Positions 50,932 through 59,935 of a stretch of DNA of 64,000 bases are shown here, in pieces (the first letter of the stretch is position 1; the number at the start of each line of letters is the position of its first letter). Origin of the DNA: Streptomyces sp. NBC_01465 (GTDB taxonomy: Bacteria; Actinomycetota; Actinomycetes; Streptomycetales; Streptomycetaceae); assembly GCF_036227325.1 (NCBI RefSeq), contig NZ_CP109467.1, positions 3,472,001 through 3,536,000 of the forward strand, in the 5' to 3' direction. The position numbers and the translations under genes are program-made. Under the pieces are notes generated by a model, which did not search any database, was not told where the DNA came from, and saw only the letters and a list, made by a program, of their open reading frames with translations.

Positions 50932-51705
50932 CTAGATCCCTACCGTGAAGCCGCCGGACCAGACCTGCATCTGCTGGATGATGCGGTCCCAGACGCCGGT
51001 GACCAGCAGCAGACCGGTCGCGATCATCATGATCCCGCCGATCCGCATCACCCACGCGTAGTGCTGCTTGACCCAGCCGAAGGCGCCGAGCGCCTTGCGG
51101 AAGGCGATGGCCGCCAGCACGAACGGCACCCCGAGACCGAGGCAGTACGCGACCGACAGTATGGCCCCGCGCCCTGCCGTCGCCTGGTCGAGGGCGAGGC
51201 TGTTCACGGAGGTGAGGGTGGGCCCCAGGCAGGGCGTCCAGCCGACCCCGAAGAGCGCTCCGAGCAGCGGTGCCCCTGCCAGTCCGGTCACCGGCCGCTT
51301 GTGGATGCGGAATTCGCGCTGGGTCAGCCACGGCATCATCCCCATGAAGAAGAAGCCGAGCACGATCATCACGGCGCCGAGCACCTTGGTGACGGTGGAG
51401 CTGTACTCCTGGAGCGTGTTGCCGAAGTAGCCGAAGAGCGCCCCGGTGGAGACGAAGACAGCGGTGAAGCCGAGGACGAAGAGGGAGGCTCCGGCCGCCA
51501 TCCGCCCCCGCTTGGCATCCGCCAGGTCCGTCCCGGAGACCCCGGTGACGTAACTCAGATATCCGGGGACCAGGGGAAGCACGCACGGCGAGAAGAAGGA
51601 GACGAGACCGCCGAGCACCGCGATCGGAAGCGCAACCAGCAAGGCGCCGTTGAGGACCGTGTGGTTAATGCCGTCGGATGCTGCCGCGGCAGCGAGGGCG
51701 ATCAC
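50932..51705 (-). CDS. ccdA: CcdA-type thiol-redox membrane protein
   Basis: 257 residues, six membrane helices. The two redox cysteines are in FFSPCVLPLVPGYLSY (Cys41) and GVGWTPCLGPTL (about Cys157). CcdA moves reducing power across the membrane to keep apocytochrome c cysteines reduced, acting through the adjacent TlpA-like thioredoxin. It follows tlpA by 4 nt and precedes resB by 4 nt. Confidence 0.93.
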   Translation of the reverse strand: MIALAAAAASDGINHTVLNGALLVALPIAVLGGLVSFFSPCVLPLVPGYLSYVTGVSGTDLADAKRGRMAAGASLFVLGFTAVFVSTGALFGYFGNTLQEYSSTVTKVLGAVMIVLGFFFMGMMPWLTQREFRIHKRPVTGLAGAPLLGALFGVGWTPCLGPTLTSVNSLALDQATAGRGAILSVAYCLGLGVPFVLAAIAFRKALGAFGWVKQHYAWVMRIGGIMMIATGLLLVTGVWDRIIQQMQVWSGGFTVGI

Positions 51706-51709
51706 GCGA

Positions 51710-52315
51710 TCACTTCTCCGCGATCAGCGGGTCGATCATCTTGTGCAGGTTTTCGACATCCATGCCGCCCGCCTTTCGCGCCGCGATCTTCCCGTTCTTG
51801 TCGAGAACGATCGTGGTCGGCACGGACTGCGGGTTCAGGCTGCCCTTGGGGAAGCGGAGGAGCAGCTTTCCGGCCGGGTCGTACAGACTCGGGTACTCGA
51901 CACCGAAATCCTTCTCGAAAGCCCTGGCCGGACTCTTCGACGCATCACGGGTGTTGATCCCGACGAACTCCACGCCCTTGGACTTGAGCTCCTCGGAGAC
52001 CCTCTGCATATTCGGCGCCTCGGCCCGGCAGGGCGGGCACCAGGAACCCCAGACATTCAGCACGACGATCTTGCCCTTGTAGTCGGACGCGACGTCGAGC
52101 TTCGCACCGTCGAGGGTCTCGCCCGACAGGTCGGGGGCCGCTTCCCGCTTGCTCAGGGCGACCGTGGCGATCCCGCTGGTGCTCGTCACGTACCGCGAGC
52201 CCGAGGAGCTGCTCACGTTGGTGGCGGAGCTGCAAGCCGTCAGCGTCAGTGCACCAACTGCCGCCGCGGCGCCCAGGAGGGCGGCGCGGCGGGGCAGGGC
52301 ATACGTAAGTGCCAT
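51710..52315 (-). CDS. TlpA/ResA-like lipoprotein thioredoxin
   Basis: 201 residues from ATG 52315. A lipoprotein signal MALTYALPRRAALLGAAAAV ends in LTLTAC with lipid-modified Cys28; the thioredoxin domain holds WCPPC with Cys93 and Cys96 (WGSWCPPCRAEAPNM) and the cis-Pro loop SVPTTIVLD. It reduces the haem-attachment cysteines of apocytochrome c or maintains copper sites. Operon order here is tlpA, ccdA, resB, ccsB. No clear ribosome site precedes the start; a GAAACT element ends 6 nt upstream. Confidence 0.9.
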   Translation of the reverse strand: MALTYALPRRAALLGAAAAVGALTLTACSSATNVSSSSGSRYVTSTSGIATVALSKREAAPDLSGETLDGAKLDVASDYKGKIVVLNVWGSWCPPCRAEAPNMQRVSEELKSKGVEFVGINTRDASKSPARAFEKDFGVEYPSLYDPAGKLLLRFPKGSLNPQSVPTTIVLDKNGKIAARKAGGMDVENLHKMIDPLIAEK

Positions 52316-52382
52316 GTGAAAAGTTTCGCATGGCCCAATCGGGGATCTTGGGCGCCCCCCTCGGTGCCCGGAACGCCCCTTG

Positions 52383-53639
52383 TCAGGCCGTCTTAAAGAA
52401 TGTCTTCCAGCCGCCCTCGGGGCGCTGGCCGACATCGAGCGTACGCAGCTTGGCAAGCACCGTCGGGTCCTGCACATCGAGCCAGTCCACGAACTGCTTG
52501 AAGGAGACGAGACGCACACCGGGACGGCCGGCGATCCTCTTGAGCACATCCTCGACGGCGTCCATATAGATGCCGCCGTTCCACTGCTCGAAGTGGTTGC
52601 CGATGTACATGGGGGCGCGATTGGACTCGTACGCCCTCTTGAATCCCGCGAAATACGAGTCGGCCGCCTGCTTGCGCCAGCCGTCGTAACGCGAGGTCAT
52701 GCCCTTGGTCGAATTCCCCGACTGATTGGCGAGGATGTTGTAGTCCATCGAGAGGACCTCGAAGGAATGGCCCGGGAACGGCATCCCCTGCAGCGGCAGG
52801 TCCCACAGCCCCATGCGCTTGACAGGCCAGGTCTGGCGGCCGCCGGGCGAGCTCGCGTCGTACCGCCAGCCCAGCTTCTTCGCCGTCGGCAGGAGGTTGT
52901 CCTGGCCGAGCAGGCACGGGGTGCGGCCGCCGACCAGTTCCTTGCGGTAGTCGAAGGGCAGCGGGTCCTCGTCGTGCCAGCCGGTGTTGGTGCGCCACTC
53001 GGTGACGAAGGACACCGCCTGGTCGATCTCGCTCTGCCACTGCCCGGGCGTCCAGTGCGCCACCGAGCCGGAGGAGGTGCCGCAGAAGTGGCCGTTGAAG
53101 TGCGTGCCGATCTCGTGCCCGTCGAGCCACGCCTGCCGCGTGTTGGTCAGCGTCATCTTGACGTGCTCGTCGGTGAGGTAACCGATGTCGGACGCGCCGA
53201 CCGGGTTGTTCGGCGGACGGTAGAGGGACTTCTTCGACTCCGGGAGCAGATAGAGCCCGGAGAGGAAGAAGGTCATCTTCGCGTCGTGCTGCTTGGCGAG
53301 TTCGAGGAAGCGGGGGTACAGGCCGTTGCCGACCTCGCCCGCCCCGTCCCAGGAGAAGATCACGAACTGCGGCGGGGTCTCGCCCGGCTGCAGCGGTACG
53401 GGCCTGGCCGGCTGATGCGGCTGCTTGCCCGTGTCCGCAGTCGACCCGTCACCGATCGGACGGCCCGCGGGCGTCTTGGTCGTCGTCGAGCCCTTGCCCT
53501 TGCTCTTGCCGACCTGGCCGGGACCCGACGTGTCCGTCGTGTCGGACGACCCGGAGCCGGAGCTGCAGCCCGCGAGTCCCGCCGCGGCCGCAGCCCCAAC
53601 TCCCAGTCCCAGCAGACCCCTTCGGCTCATGTTGCGCAT
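52383..53639 (-). CDS. Tat-exported lipoprotein, polysaccharide-deacetylase-like
   Basis: 418 residues from ATG 53639; ATG 53666 is an alternative. The signal has a twin-arginine SRRGLLGLGVGAAAAAGLAG and a lipobox cysteine in LAGCSSG. After a Ser/Thr/Lys linker, the catalytic-type fold shows FVIFSWDGAGEVGNG, MTFFLSGLYLLPES and HEIGTHFNGHFCG, similar to NodB-like deacetylase motifs (Asp in the first, HxxxH in the third). The NodB DD pair is not complete (WDG), so activity is uncertain. It lies between the histidine phosphatase and tlpA on the same strand. Confidence 0.8.
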   Translation of the reverse strand: MRNMSRRGLLGLGVGAAAAAGLAGCSSGSGSSDTTDTSGPGQVGKSKGKGSTTTKTPAGRPIGDGSTADTGKQPHQPARPVPLQPGETPPQFVIFSWDGAGEVGNGLYPRFLELAKQHDAKMTFFLSGLYLLPESKKSLYRPPNNPVGASDIGYLTDEHVKMTLTNTRQAWLDGHEIGTHFNGHFCGTSSGSVAHWTPGQWQSEIDQAVSFVTEWRTNTGWHDEDPLPFDYRKELVGGRTPCLLGQDNLLPTAKKLGWRYDASSPGGRQTWPVKRMGLWDLPLQGMPFPGHSFEVLSMDYNILANQSGNSTKGMTSRYDGWRKQAADSYFAGFKRAYESNRAPMYIGNHFEQWNGGIYMDAVEDVLKRIAGRPGVRLVSFKQFVDWLDVQDPTVLAKLRTLDVGQRPEGGWKTFFKTA

Positions 53640-53747
53640 TGCGCCACCCATCCCAGCTCGATTCATTGACAGCCTATTCACAGCTGACAACGAGTGAGAT
53701 GCGGGGAGGAACACGAGGGTTCCGGGGAATCAGTACAAATTTTGGCG

Positions 53748-54437
53748 TTATGCACCAAAGGCTTTTGCTTTACCCTTCACAGGCTTCGCGCCTGCCAACA
53801 GATGGGACGGCACCAGGTCCCTCGCCGGTTCCGAGTAACCGACGGAGACGATTTTGTCGCCCTGGTATGTGAAGGATGTGAGCGATGCGAGCGTGCACTG
53901 CCGCTTGCGCGGGTCGTGCCACAGCCGCCGCCGCTCGGCGAAGCTCCGTACGATCCAGATCGGCAGCTGGTGGCTGACGCAGACCGCCTCGTGACCGCGG
54001 GCGGCGTCGCGCGCCGCACCGAGGGCGCCCATCATCCGTACGACCTGCTCGATGTACGGCTCGCCCCAGGACGGCTGGAACGGGTTGGTCAGGTACTTCC
54101 AGTTGGCGGGCTTGCGCAGGGCCCCGTCGCCGACACCGAAGGTCTTGCCCTCGAAGACGTTGGCCGCCTCGATGAGCTGGTCGTCCGTGGCCAGGTCCAG
54201 GCCGTGCGACTTGGCGACCGGCGTCGCCGTCTCCTGGGCGCGCTCCAGCGGGGAGGCGACGACATGCGTGATGTCGCGGCCCTCCAGGTGCTCGGCGACC
54301 CGGTCGGCCATCTGCCGGCCGAGCTCGGAGAGGTGGTAGCCGGGGCGGCGGCCGTAGAGCACGCCGTCCGGGTTGTGCACCTCGCCGTGGCGCATCAGGT
54401 GGACGACGGTGATGTCCTTGCTGCTGTCACTGCTCAT
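53748..54437 (-). CDS. Histidine phosphatase (phosphoglycerate-mutase superfamily)
   Basis: 229 residues. The RHG motif [15 protein letters not shown] holds the catalytic His near residue 17; the second motif [14 protein letters not shown] holds the distal His. [14 protein letters not shown] is the usual third signature. Its ATG overlaps the hemL stop by 4 nt, giving coupling with haem synthesis; that pairing is conserved in the genus as far as I recall. The substrate is unknown. Confidence 0.85.
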   Translation of the reverse strand: MSSDSSKDITVVHLMRHGEVHNPDGVLYGRRPGYHLSELGRQMADRVAEHLEGRDITHVVASPLERAQETATPVAKSHGLDLATDDQLIEAANVFEGKTFGVGDGALRKPANWKYLTNPFQPSWGEPYIEQVVRMMGALGAARDAARGHEAVCVSHQLPIWIVRSFAERRRLWHDPRKRQCTLASLTSFTYQGDKIVSVGYSEPARDLVPSHLLAGAKPVKGKAKAFGA

Positions 54438-55756
54438 GCGGTCGCCTCCGCGGCGGCTCGGGCGGCGGCGGGAAGTGCGGCCGCGATGCGCTCGACCGCG
54501 CGCTCGTCGTGGGCGGTCGAGACGAACCAGGACTCGAAGGCGGACGGCGGGAGGTAGACGCCCTGCGCCAGCATCGAGTGGAAGAACGGGGTGAAGCGGA
54601 AGGACTCCTGCGCCTTGGCTCCGTCGTAGTCACGGACGTCGCTGTCGGTGAAGAAGACCGAGAACATGTTGGACGCGGTCTGCAGCCGGTGCGCCACACC
54701 CTCCTTGGAGAGGGCGGAGGTGACCAGGGACTGGATCTCCTTGGAGACCGCGTCGATCTTCGCGTACGCGGCGTCGTCGAGGAGCCGCAGCTGCGCGAGA
54801 CCGGCGGCCGTGGCGACCGGGTTCCCGGAGAGGGTGCCCGCCTGGTAGACGGGGCCGGCGGGGGCGAGGTGCGCCATGACGTCCTTGCGGCCGCCGAAGG
54901 CAGCGGCCGGGAAGCCGCCGCCCATGACCTTGCCGAAGGTCATCAGGTCGGGCCTGACGCCGTCGATCCCGTACCAGCCGGCCTTGGAGGTACGGAAGCC
55001 GGTCATCACCTCGTCGGAGATGTACAGGGCGCCGTTCGTCCGGCAGAGCTCGGCGAGGCCTGCGTTGAAGCCTTCGCCGGGCGGGACCACGCCCATGTTG
55101 CCGGGCGAGGCCTCGGTGATGACGCAGGCGATCTCGCCGGGGTGGGCGGCGAAGGCGGCGCGGACCGCTTCGATGTCGTTGTACGGAAGGACGATCGTGT
55201 CCCCCGCCTGCGCGCCCGTGACCCCGGGGGTGTCCGGGAGGCCGAAGGTCGCGACTCCGGAGCCGGCGGCGGCGAGCAGCGCGTCCACGTGGCCGTGGTA
55301 GCAGCCGGCGAACTTCACCACCTTCGCGCGGCCGGTGAATCCGCGGGCGAGGCGGATCGCGGACATGGTCGCCTCGGTGCCGGAGGAGACCAGGCGGACC
55401 TGCTCGACGGGCTCGATGCGCGCGACGATCTCCTCGGCGAGCGCGACCTCGCCCTCGCCGGGCGTGCCGAAGGAGGTGCCGCGGGCGACCGCGGCCTGGA
55501 CGGCGGCGATCACTTCGGGGTGGGAATGGCCGAGGATCATCGGCCCCCAGGAGCACACGAGGTCGACGTACTCGCGTCCGTCGGCATCGGTCAGGTACGG
55601 ACCGGTACCGGACACCATGAAACGGGGCGTACCACCCACCGCGCGGAAGGCGCGGACGGGCGAGTTCACCCCGCCGGGTGTCACGAGGGACGCACGGTCG
55701 AAGAGCGTCTGCGAAACTGGGGCGTCGTATTCGTACGGATAGCTCACACAAGCCAT
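54434..55756 (-). CDS. hemL: HemL, glutamate-1-semialdehyde 2,1-aminomutase
   Basis: 440 residues, standard length. It converts glutamate-1-semialdehyde to 5-aminolevulinate, the first dedicated tetrapyrrole precursor of the C5 pathway. The PLP lysine lies in [18 protein letters not shown] near residue 273; [29 protein letters not shown] and VQRVHD-like strands are present. The start is ATG 55756 (GTG 55747 possible). The product feeds haem for the cytochrome c maturation genes downstream on the same strand. Confidence 0.94.
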   Translation of the reverse strand: MACVSYPYEYDAPVSQTLFDRASLVTPGGVNSPVRAFRAVGGTPRFMVSGTGPYLTDADGREYVDLVCSWGPMILGHSHPEVIAAVQAAVARGTSFGTPGEGEVALAEEIVARIEPVEQVRLVSSGTEATMSAIRLARGFTGRAKVVKFAGCYHGHVDALLAAAGSGVATFGLPDTPGVTGAQAGDTIVLPYNDIEAVRAAFAAHPGEIACVITEASPGNMGVVPPGEGFNAGLAELCRTNGALYISDEVMTGFRTSKAGWYGIDGVRPDLMTFGKVMGGGFPAAAFGGRKDVMAHLAPAGPVYQAGTLSGNPVATAAGLAQLRLLDDAAYAKIDAVSKEIQSLVTSALSKEGVAHRLQTASNMFSVFFTDSDVRDYDGAKAQESFRFTPFFHSMLAQGVYLPPSAFESWFVSTAHDERAVERIAAALPAAARAAAEATA

Positions 55757-55827
55757 GGTGTCAGAGCCCCGAGCACTCTTGCGGACCGGTGTTTCACCGG
55801 ACGCACGTGGGGGAGGTCACTGACACG

Positions 55828-56445
55828 ATGATCGGGTTGCGCGGCGGGGGCCGTGAGTGGTCGGGTGGAGATATGCATCGCGGTGGCGGACTGGGCGAGG
55901 GGACCGACGACCTCGATCCCGAGCGTGCGCCCAGGGGGAAACACCGGCGGGCGCGGGAGAAGGCTGCCTCGAAGCCTTCCGCGCACACGGGAAGCAGGGC
56001 GGGCTCCATGGGGGTGACGTACAAGTACTTCGGTGCGCCCGACGGGGCCACGGCTGCCCGTGTGCCCGTCACCATGCGACCCGAGGAGCTGGGCGGTGAC
56101 GAGCTCGGCATGGGCGGGATGTTCACCAAGATCAAGCCGGAGACGATGGCGGCGATGGTCCTGACCGGCATCCAGGGCATACCCCTGCACAAGGTCCCGC
56201 CGCTGGAGCTGGTGGTGCTCCACCCCGACTATGCGGTGGTCAAGCTTCCGATGACGGTCGTGGATCCGCTGCGGGGCGTCGGCGAGGAGTCGGTGGGGGC
56301 CGCGGCCTTCATCTGGTCGACGGTGCCGGACCGGGGCGGGCCCCGGGACGCGTTCAATGTGTACCAACTCCTGCACGAATGGCAGGATTTCAGCCACCGG
56401 CTGCATGATGCGGGGCATCAGGCGTACTGCCTGGTCTGGCCGTAA
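55828..56445 (+). CDS. Conserved actinobacterial protein of unknown function
   Basis: 205 residues from ATG 55828. The first 60 residues are low-complexity and charged. The conserved core begins MGVTYKYFGAPDGATAARVP and includes MRPEELGGDELGMGGMFTKI, HPDYAVVKLPMTVVDP and NVYQLLHEWQDFSHRLHDAG. I recognise this core from similar genes divergent from hemL in other Streptomyces, but no function is attached. Soluble, no signal. Confidence 0.7.
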   Translation: MIGLRGGGREWSGGDMHRGGGLGEGTDDLDPERAPRGKHRRAREKAASKPSAHTGSRAGSMGVTYKYFGAPDGATAARVPVTMRPEELGGDELGMGGMFTKIKPETMAAMVLTGIQGIPLHKVPPLELVVLHPDYAVVKLPMTVVDPLRGVGEESVGAAAFIWSTVPDRGGPRDAFNVYQLLHEWQDFSHRLHDAGHQAYCLVWP

Positions 56446-56511
56446 CTCTTCCCGTACGCCCGGGCCCTGCCCAACGGGTCCGGGCTCAGGCGCTGTTCTA
56501 GCCTTGCTCCC

Positions 56512-57297
56512 ATGTCAGGTCCCCGCCGCGACACCCGTGGCATCGTCGACGCCCACTCACTGATGCGACGCGTCCACTTCCGGCGCCGCGAGCCGGCGCC
56601 CGCGCTGCGGCCGTATCTGGAGCACTACTGGCTGATCGACTGGGACCTCCCCGAGCCGTACGTCTCCCAGCTCGTCCCGCACCCCTCGGTGAACATCGTC
56701 TTCCAGCGCTTCACCGGCGAGGCGGACTTCTCCGAGATCTCCGGCATCGGCCTCGGGCTCTTCGCGCAGAAGCTGGAGGGGGCGGGGCGGGTCTGCGGCA
56801 TCCAGTTCCGCCCGGGCGGCTTCCGTCCCTTCGCGCCGGAGCACCCGGTCTCGTACTGGACGGGGCAGCGCGTCCGCCTCCCGGAGGTGGACTGCACGCC
56901 GGTCCTCGCGCCGGCCGACGAGGACGAACGGGTCGCCGCCCTGGACGCCCATCTCCTCGCGCTCGCCCCGGAACCCGACCCGCAGGCGACGCGCGCGATG
57001 GCTCTGGCGGACCGGATCCGCAGGGACCGGACGATCCGCCGGGTCGAGGAACTGGCCGCGGAGGAAGGGGTGTCGGCCCGTTCGCTGCAGCGGCTCTTCT
57101 CCACGTACGTCGGCGTCAGCCCCAAGTGGGTCATCCTGCGCTACCGCATCCATGAGGCCCTGGAGCGGGCCGAGACGGAGGCGGCGATCGACTGGGCGGG
57201 GCTGGCGGCGGAGTTGGGGTACGCGGACCAGGCGCATCTGACCAGGGACTTCACGTCCACGATCGGCGTACCGCCGACGGCGTACGCGGCGCACTGA
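56512..57297 (+). CDS. AraC-family transcriptional regulator
   Basis: 261 residues. The C-terminal double HTH is clear: RIRRDRTIRRVEELAAEEGV, ARSLQRLFSTYVGVSPKWV and LGYADQAHLTRDFTSTIGVP. The N-terminal part has the DUF6597-type sensing pattern (YLEHYWLIDWDLPEP). TAGCCT (56499-56504) ends 7 nt before ATG 56512, so the start is probably leaderless. It is followed by a GNAT gene on the same strand. Confidence 0.88.
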   Translation: MSGPRRDTRGIVDAHSLMRRVHFRRREPAPALRPYLEHYWLIDWDLPEPYVSQLVPHPSVNIVFQRFTGEADFSEISGIGLGLFAQKLEGAGRVCGIQFRPGGFRPFAPEHPVSYWTGQRVRLPEVDCTPVLAPADEDERVAALDAHLLALAPEPDPQATRAMALADRIRRDRTIRRVEELAAEEGVSARSLQRLFSTYVGVSPKWVILRYRIHEALERAETEAAIDWAGLAAELGYADQAHLTRDFTSTIGVPPTAYAAH

Positions 57298-57333
57298 GGT
57301 CCATTGTCAGACCCTGCGCCTATCGTCGGATCC

Positions 57334-57876
57334 ATGGGAAGCAGAGTGCGGATCGAACGGTGGTCGGGCGGCGACCTCGACCTGCTCCGGCGCGCCAACG
57401 CGCCGGAGATGATGGATCACTTGGGCGGCCCCGAGACGGAGGAGCAGCTCGCCGTCCGGCATGCGCGGTACGTGGGGATGACGGACGCCGCGGCGGGCCG
57501 GATGTACCGGATCGTGGTGGACCGGGACGGCGAGGGTCCCGGCGAGGAGGCCGGGACGATCGGTTACTGGGAGCGCCAGTGGGAGGGCGAGACCGTGTAC
57601 GAGGCGGGGTGGGCGGTGCTGCCCGCCTTCCAGGGCCAGGGCGTCGCCTCCGCCGCGGCGAGGGCGGTGGCGGAGGAGGCGGCACGCCACGGCCACAACC
57701 GCTACCTGCACGCATTCCCCAAGACGGACCACCCGGGGTCCAACGGGGTGTGCCGCAGGGCGGGGTTCGAGCTGCTGGCGGAGTGCGACTTCGAGTACCC
57801 GCCGGGCCACAGGATCCGGACGAACGACTGGCGCCTGGACCTCAGTCCAGGTGCCGGTCGAAGTGAAAGGCGGTGA
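57334..57876 (+). CDS. GNAT-family acetyltransferase
   Basis: 180 residues from ATG 57334. TIGYWERQWEGETVYEAGWAV and [20 protein letters not shown] (acetyl-CoA loop, near residue 110) with NGVCRRAGFELLAE mark the GNAT fold. TATCGT (57321-57326) ends 7 nt before the ATG, suggesting a leaderless message. The 3' end overlaps the convergent GNAT gene by 35 nt. Confidence 0.85.
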   Translation: MGSRVRIERWSGGDLDLLRRANAPEMMDHLGGPETEEQLAVRHARYVGMTDAAAGRMYRIVVDRDGEGPGEEAGTIGYWERQWEGETVYEAGWAVLPAFQGQGVASAAARAVAEEAARHGHNRYLHAFPKTDHPGSNGVCRRAGFELLAECDFEYPPGHRIRTNDWRLDLSPGAGRSERR

Positions 57877-58273
57877 CGGCCATCCGCTCACGGAAGTAGA
57901 AGCGGTGCGCGTCGACCCGCTGCGTACCGGAGTCCAGGCTGACCCGATGGCAGCCGGCCTCCCGGGCGCACCCGTCGAGGTACGCGAGCAGCGCCCGCCC
58001 GACGCCGGTGGAGCGCGCGGTGGCGGCGGTGACGAGGTCGTCGACGTAGAGCTTGCGCAGGGCACTGGTGTTGACGACGATGCGCCACCCGGCAACGCCC
58101 ACACCTATCCCGTCGTCGCTGTAGGCGACGGTGAACCGCAGCCCCTGCCCGTGCCCTTCGCCGTACACCTCGCCCAACAACTCCTCGGTGAGGTGCGGCC
58201 GGAGCTCACGCAGAACGGGCAGGAGGTCGGAGACGAGCCGGGGGTCACCGGGCTCCAGATCGATCAGCTTCAT
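57842..58273 (-). CDS. GNAT-family acetyltransferase
   Basis: 143 residues from ATG 58273. The acetyl-CoA loop ATARSTGVGRALLAYLDG is near residue 92, and REAGCHRVSLDSGTQRVDAH then FYFRERM follow, as in RimI-type GNATs. TACAGT on the minus strand ends 6 nt before the ATG. It is convergent with another GNAT gene. A dispersed repeat follows its promoter side at 58291. Confidence 0.85.
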   Translation of the reverse strand: MKLIDLEPGDPRLVSDLLPVLRELRPHLTEELLGEVYGEGHGQGLRFTVAYSDDGIGVGVAGWRIVVNTSALRKLYVDDLVTAATARSTGVGRALLAYLDGCAREAGCHRVSLDSGTQRVDAHRFYFRERMAVTAFHFDRHLD

Positions 58274-58290
58274 GCGTGCACTGTACGAGG

Positions 58291-58385
58291 CAAAATCAAG
58301 CCCCTCAGGGGGTCCCCCCTGCTCGAGCGAAGCCGAGAGCTTGGGGGAGATTGAGGAGCGGGGGTCTGGGGGCAGAGCCCCCAGA
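58291..58385. repeat. Dispersed Streptomyces hairpin repeat, copy C (rearranged)
   Basis: CAAAATCAAGCCCCTC (58291-58306) and GATTGAGGAGCGGGG (58349-58363) are the two outer parts of the copy A repeat, separated by a different hairpin that holds GCTCGAGCGAAGCCGAGAGC (58321-58340), another motif common in Streptomyces intergenic DNA. A hairpin TCTGGGGGC/GCCCCCAGA (58365-58385) follows. It appears to be a nested or hybrid copy. Confidence 0.75.
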
Positions 58386-58427
58386 GACGCGGGCCCAGCT
58401 CCTCGCCCCGGACCCACCCGCACCCAC

Positions 58428-59327
58428 TCACGGCACAAGCACGAGCCGCCCCCGCACCCCACCCTCCTGCAGCCGCACATGCGCCTTCGCCGCCTCCTCC
58501 AACCCATACGTCTCCGCGACCCGCAGCGTCAGCACACCCTCGTCGACCAGCGTCACCAGCTCCGCCAGCAACTCCCCGTCCGCAGCGACCTCCTGCGTCT
58601 CGACCCGGATCCCACGCTCGCTCGCGGGAGAAGCCCCCGGGATGACCCCCACATGCGCACCCCCGTCCCGTACCGCCGCGAGCGCCGCCTCCCCCAGCAC
58701 GGCCGCGTCCAGCACCCCGTCGTAGCCACTGCCGAGCGGCCCGGTGCGCGGTACGAAGTGATCCGCACCCAGCGCCCGTACCAACTCCTCGTCCCCCGCG
58801 CCTCCCTGCGCGCTGACGACAAGCCCCGCCCGCCGAGCCAGCTGCACCGCGAACCCGCCGACCGCGCCCGCCGCCCCCGTGACCAGCAGCGACTGCCCGG
58901 CGTCGAGCTTCAGCAGCGCGAGCGCCCGGGCAGCGGCCAGCCCGTTCAGGGGCAGCGTCGCCGCGCCCACCGCATCCACCGACCGCGGTGCCGCGGCGAT
59001 CGCGGAGGCGTCCAGGACCACGAACTCCGCATGCGTGCCAAAGGGCTTCAGCAGCCCGTACAACAGCCCGACGACCTCATCGCCCACACTCCACGAGCCG
59101 GCCCCCGCCCCCACCGCGTCGACCGTCCCCGCCACATCCCACCCGAGCCCGACCCGCACCCCGGCCTCCCCGCCGAACGCCCCGGCGCGCTCACCGGCGT
59201 CGACCGGATTGACCGCCGCCGCACGGACCTTGATCCGCACCTGCGCGGGACCGGGTTCCGGGATCTCCACCTCTGCGGTCTCCAGCACCTCGGGCCCGCC
59301 GAAGGACGTAAGAACGACTGCACGCAT
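58428..59327 (-). CDS. NADPH:quinone oxidoreductase-like protein (zinc-free MDR)
   Basis: 299 residues from ATG 59327, with GGAGAG 5 nt upstream. The family marks are GLGWDVAGTVDAVGAG, the NADPH loop VTGAAGAVGGFAVQLA near residue 146 and the C-terminal HVRLQEGGVRGRLVLVP. The zinc ligands of alcohol dehydrogenases are absent. Divergent from an HxlR gene, it corresponds to the Qor/QorR arrangement described in Corynebacterium glutamicum, so a quinone or electrophile reductase role is likely. Confidence 0.87.
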   Translation of the reverse strand: MRAVVLTSFGGPEVLETAEVEIPEPGPAQVRIKVRAAAVNPVDAGERAGAFGGEAGVRVGLGWDVAGTVDAVGAGAGSWSVGDEVVGLLYGLLKPFGTHAEFVVLDASAIAAAPRSVDAVGAATLPLNGLAAARALALLKLDAGQSLLVTGAAGAVGGFAVQLARRAGLVVSAQGGAGDEELVRALGADHFVPRTGPLGSGYDGVLDAAVLGEAALAAVRDGGAHVGVIPGASPASERGIRVETQEVAADGELLAELVTLVDEGVLTLRVAETYGLEEAAKAHVRLQEGGVRGRLVLVP

Positions 59328-59380
59328 GACAACTCTCCAGTTCCACCAGCCAACTTGAGCGGCGTCTGCCGCTGGACAGA

Positions 59381-59457
59381 AACCTACGGAGAGGTACTCT
59401 CTTTCGGTAAGTAGGCACCTGAAAGTGCGTAACTCACCCAGGGGTAGGAGCCGCAGC
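59381..59457. promoter_or_regulatory. Divergent control region between Qor-like and HxlR genes
   Basis: It holds GAGAGGTACTCTC (59389-59401), a near-palindrome with AGAG/CTCT arms, then GGTAAGTAGGCACC and GTGCGTAAC. These sit between the oxidoreductase and regulator starts (130 bp apart) and are likely operator and promoter sequence for the redox-type regulator. Confidence 0.45.
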
Positions 59458-59874
59458 ATGGCACCCACGACGACCGCCACCCAGCGCCGCACCGAGGCCC
59501 GCGTGGCCTACGACGCGTTCCTCAAGGAGTGCCCGACCAACCAGCTCCTCGCCCGCATCAGCGACAAGTGGGTCTCGCTGATCGTCGCCGCTCTCGCCGA
59601 GCGCGCCGGCCCCATGCGCTACAGCGACCTGACCCGCAAGATCCCCGGCGTGAGCCAGAAGATGCTGACGCAGACGCTGCGTTCGCTGGAGCGCGACGGC
59701 CTGGTCGGCCGCACGGTCACCGCCTCCGTGCCGGTGCGCGTCGACTACGAACTCACCCCGCTCGGCTACAACCTGGCCTGCCTGATGACGGCGGTGAAGG
59801 ACTGGGCGGAGACGCACATGGACGACGTCCTCGCGGCCCGCGCCCAGCATGACGCCCAGGCCGTCGCCTCTTGA
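59458..59874 (+). CDS. HxlR-family (QorR-like) transcriptional regulator
   Basis: 138 residues from ATG 59458 with AGGAG 7 nt upstream. The winged helix is ISDKWVSLIVAALAERAGPM, YSDLTRKIPGVSQKMLTQTL, RSLERDGLVGR. A single N-terminal cysteine in FLKECPTNQLL is placed as in QorR, whose cysteine senses oxidants. Divergent position to a quinone oxidoreductase supports redox-controlled repression of that gene. Confidence 0.87.
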   Translation: MAPTTTATQRRTEARVAYDAFLKECPTNQLLARISDKWVSLIVAALAERAGPMRYSDLTRKIPGVSQKMLTQTLRSLERDGLVGRTVTASVPVRVDYELTPLGYNLACLMTAVKDWAETHMDDVLAARAQHDAQAVAS

Positions 59875-59887
59875 ACCCGACCTCATC

Positions 59888-59923
59888 TAATGGCTTTAAT
59901 GGGCTTGTTCATTAAAGCCATTA
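59888..59923. promoter_or_regulatory. Perfect 14-bp inverted repeat upstream of the phosphoesterase
   Basis: TAATGGCTTTAATG (59888-59901), spacer GGCTTGTT, CATTAAAGCCATTA (59910-59923). It starts 14 nt after the HxlR stop and ends 12 nt before ATG 59936. The A/T content is far above that of surrounding DNA. It overlaps the place where a promoter and ribosome site would be, so it can act as an operator (MarR/TetR-like) or an RNA hairpin near the start. Confidence 0.75.
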
Positions 59924-59935
59924 AGGGGAGGCCCC

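Noticed and set aside
49311..50948. 545-codon plus-strand open frame opposite resB
   Set aside because: Pure antisense of a conserved membrane protein gene; composition typical of codon-position shadow.
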